Under the pieces are notes generated by a model, which was not told the origin of the DNA, did not search any database, and was given only the letters and a program-made list of their open reading frames with translations. The position numbers and the translations under genes are program-made. A DNA stretch of 61,999 nucleotides from Streptomyces spiralis (GTDB taxonomy: Bacteria > Actinomycetota > Actinomycetes > Streptomycetales > Streptomycetaceae): the NCBI RefSeq assembly GCF_014654675.1, contig NZ_BNBC01000038.1, positions 30,139 to 92,137 on the forward strand, read 5' to 3'. Below are positions 61,175 to 61,999 of the stretch, in pieces. Numbering within the stretch: position 1 is the stretch's first letter; the number at the start of each line of letters is the position of its first letter.

Positions 61175-61204
61175 AGGGGCGGTCCCCATTCCCGGACCGC
61201 CCCT
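61175..61204. terminator. Hairpin between convergent esterase and P450 genes
   Basis: An 11-base perfect inverted repeat (AGGGGCGGTCC and complement) with an 8-base loop, in the 257-base gap after the esterase. It may work in both directions; nothing else is seen in the gap. Confidence 0.65.
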
Positions 61205-61271
61205 CTCCCGTGCCGCTGCTCCCGTGCACCCGGCGCGACGAGGCGCGCCGCGGTAGCCGAAGGCAGGTGCC

Positions 61272-61784
61272 TCAGGCGAGCGTCACCTCGACCGGAAGCT
61301 TCTTGATGCCGTTGACGAAGTTGGAACGCACGCGCGGCACGTCGCCGGCCAGGCGAATGTCCGCCAGGCGCGGGATCAGCTCCTCGAACATGATGCGGAT
61401 CTCGGTGCGGGCCAGCAGGTTGCCCAGGCACAGGTGCGGGCTGCCCTTGCCGAAGGTGACATGGTCGTTGTCCTGGCGGGCGACGTCGAAGTCGTAGGGG
61501 TCGCCGAAGACCTTCTCGTCGCGGTTGCCGGAGGCGAACCACATGACGACCTTGTCGCCCTCCTTGATCTGCTTGCCGCCGAGTTCGACGTCCCGGGTCG
61601 CGGTACGGCGGAAGTGGTAGACGGGGGAGGCCCAGCGCAGGAACTCCTCGACCGCCGTAGGGATCAGGGAGGGGTCGTCCTTGAGACGGGCGAGCTGCTC
61701 CGGGTGCTGGAGGAGGGCCAGCATCGAGTGGGTGATGGTGTGCCGGGTGGTCTCGTTGCCGGCGACGACCAGGAGCAGGCACAC
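61272..61784 (-). pseudogene. Cytochrome P450, C-terminal half only
   Basis: Starting at the I-helix (VVAGNETTRHTITHSMLALL), the frame contains the ExxR of the K-helix (AVEEFLRWASPV), VMWFASGNRDEKVFGDPYDF and the heme loop FGKGSPHLCLG, to a normal end (NGIKKLPVEVTLA). The first about 230 residues are missing: upstream of the I-helix the sequence becomes unrelated. The C-terminal motifs are intact, so loss is by rearrangement. The pattern around FNGIK/NGIKKLPV resembles CYP124/125/142-like sterol or fatty-acid oxidases, with low certainty. Confidence 0.85.
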
Positions 61785-61932
61785 GAGACAGCGGTTTACG
61801 CAGCGAGATGGACACCACGCGGCTGCACCGTCGCAGGTGGGAGGCGTGGCCTGTACTAAGAATGGCGCTGCTCGACTCTAACTGCTTTCTGCTTCGTCAC
61901 CTCGCCGTGATCACCGACTTCCCTTAGAGGCC

Positions 61933-61999
61933 CTAACAAAGCCTCTGGACGTGGCGGTGGGTGATCAGGCAGACGGCGAGTCCGAGGAAGGCTTCGTGG
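61933..61999 (-). mobile_element. End of an IS5-type transposase gene and its terminal repeat
   Basis: The last 21 codons visible read HEAFLGLAVCLITHRHVQRL then Cys and TAG, the C-terminus of an IS5-family DDE transposase (IHEAFLGLACCLITHRHVQRLC). An AGAGGC...GCCTCT dyad at 61926-61946 surrounds the stop and probably includes the element's end. The element continues past the window. Between it and the P450 fragment are about 140 bases of unassigned sequence. Confidence 0.75.

Noticed and set aside
1..61999. CRISPR arrays, tRNA or rRNA genes, riboswitches.
   Set aside because: No regularly spaced direct repeats, cloverleaf with CCA-like acceptor, or rRNA signature noticed by eye. A covariance-model scan would be needed to exclude small RNAs.

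Overview
The window is very GC-rich, with strong G/C bias at third codon positions, GTG starts, Tat signal peptides, and families typical of Streptomyces (DUF6233, GAF/PAS-SpoIIE phosphatase, ROK and RpiR sugar regulators, ECF sigma factor with a SnoaL-like tail). I read it as an accessory stretch of a Streptomyces or closely related actinomycete chromosome, probably in an arm. It combines intact catabolic operons with an unusual number of broken genes and fragments of insertion sequences (IS) and integrated elements. Organism and chromosomal position are inferences.

Layout. 0-5.5 kb: end of a TetR regulator, a DinB/maleylpyruvate-isomerase-like protein, a frameshifted PepSY remnant, a membrane protein overlapping a Tat-exported multicopper oxidase, an internally deleted DUF2071 gene, a conserved hypothetical, and the 5' end of an IS256-type transposase. 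5.9-12.8 kb: aminosugar/glycan cluster. A BadF-type kinase and an RpiR regulator face a SIS-domain phosphosugar protein, a secreted GH20 hexosaminidase and a GH29 fucosidase across a palindrome-rich promoter region. 13-25.6 kb: mixed accessory genes (cupin, quinone reductases, DUF6233, MarR, phosphotransferase, ABM monooxygenase, large SpoIIE phosphatase, GNAT, SDR, ECF sigma) with VirB4-like, decarboxylase, lectin and Mrr remnants between them.

25.9-29.1 kb: five minus-strand genes, every junction overlapping by four bases: DoxX-like membrane protein, DUF3419 (BtaA-like) enzyme, DUF2071 protein, membrane-anchored methyltransferase and four-helix membrane protein. This is the best candidate for an undescribed pathway. 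29.2-34.5 kb: integrase, IS481 and IS5 remnants, a frameshifted phosphotransferase, an SDR/Rrf2 divergent pair with repeated operator half-sites, and MerR and TetR remnants.

33.3-48.5 kb: a run of redox and carbonyl-metabolism units with their own regulators. One is a TetR-controlled operon (AhpD/CMD, PEP-mutase-like, nitroreductase, quinone reductase) with two TGGGCT-N4-AGCCCA sites. Another is an acetoacetate-decarboxylase-like / aldehyde dehydrogenase / Hsp31-like operon facing a saccharopine-dehydrogenase-like gene, with a second TetR gene and four copies of a shared 15-bp motif. An epimerase, a frameshifted GlxA/AraC regulator and an HSL-type esterase follow.

49.5-61 kb: carbohydrate locus. 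A GH36 alpha-galactosidase diverges from a ROK regulator, a complete ABC sugar importer (no ATPase gene), a secreted GH27, a secreted GH95 and a secreted SGNH esterase. With the first glycan cluster, the window carries two fucosidase families, two alpha-galactosidase families and a hexosaminidase, suggesting use of fucosylated, galactosylated glycans of plant or animal origin. The right edge has half a cytochrome P450 and the end of an IS5-type transposase.
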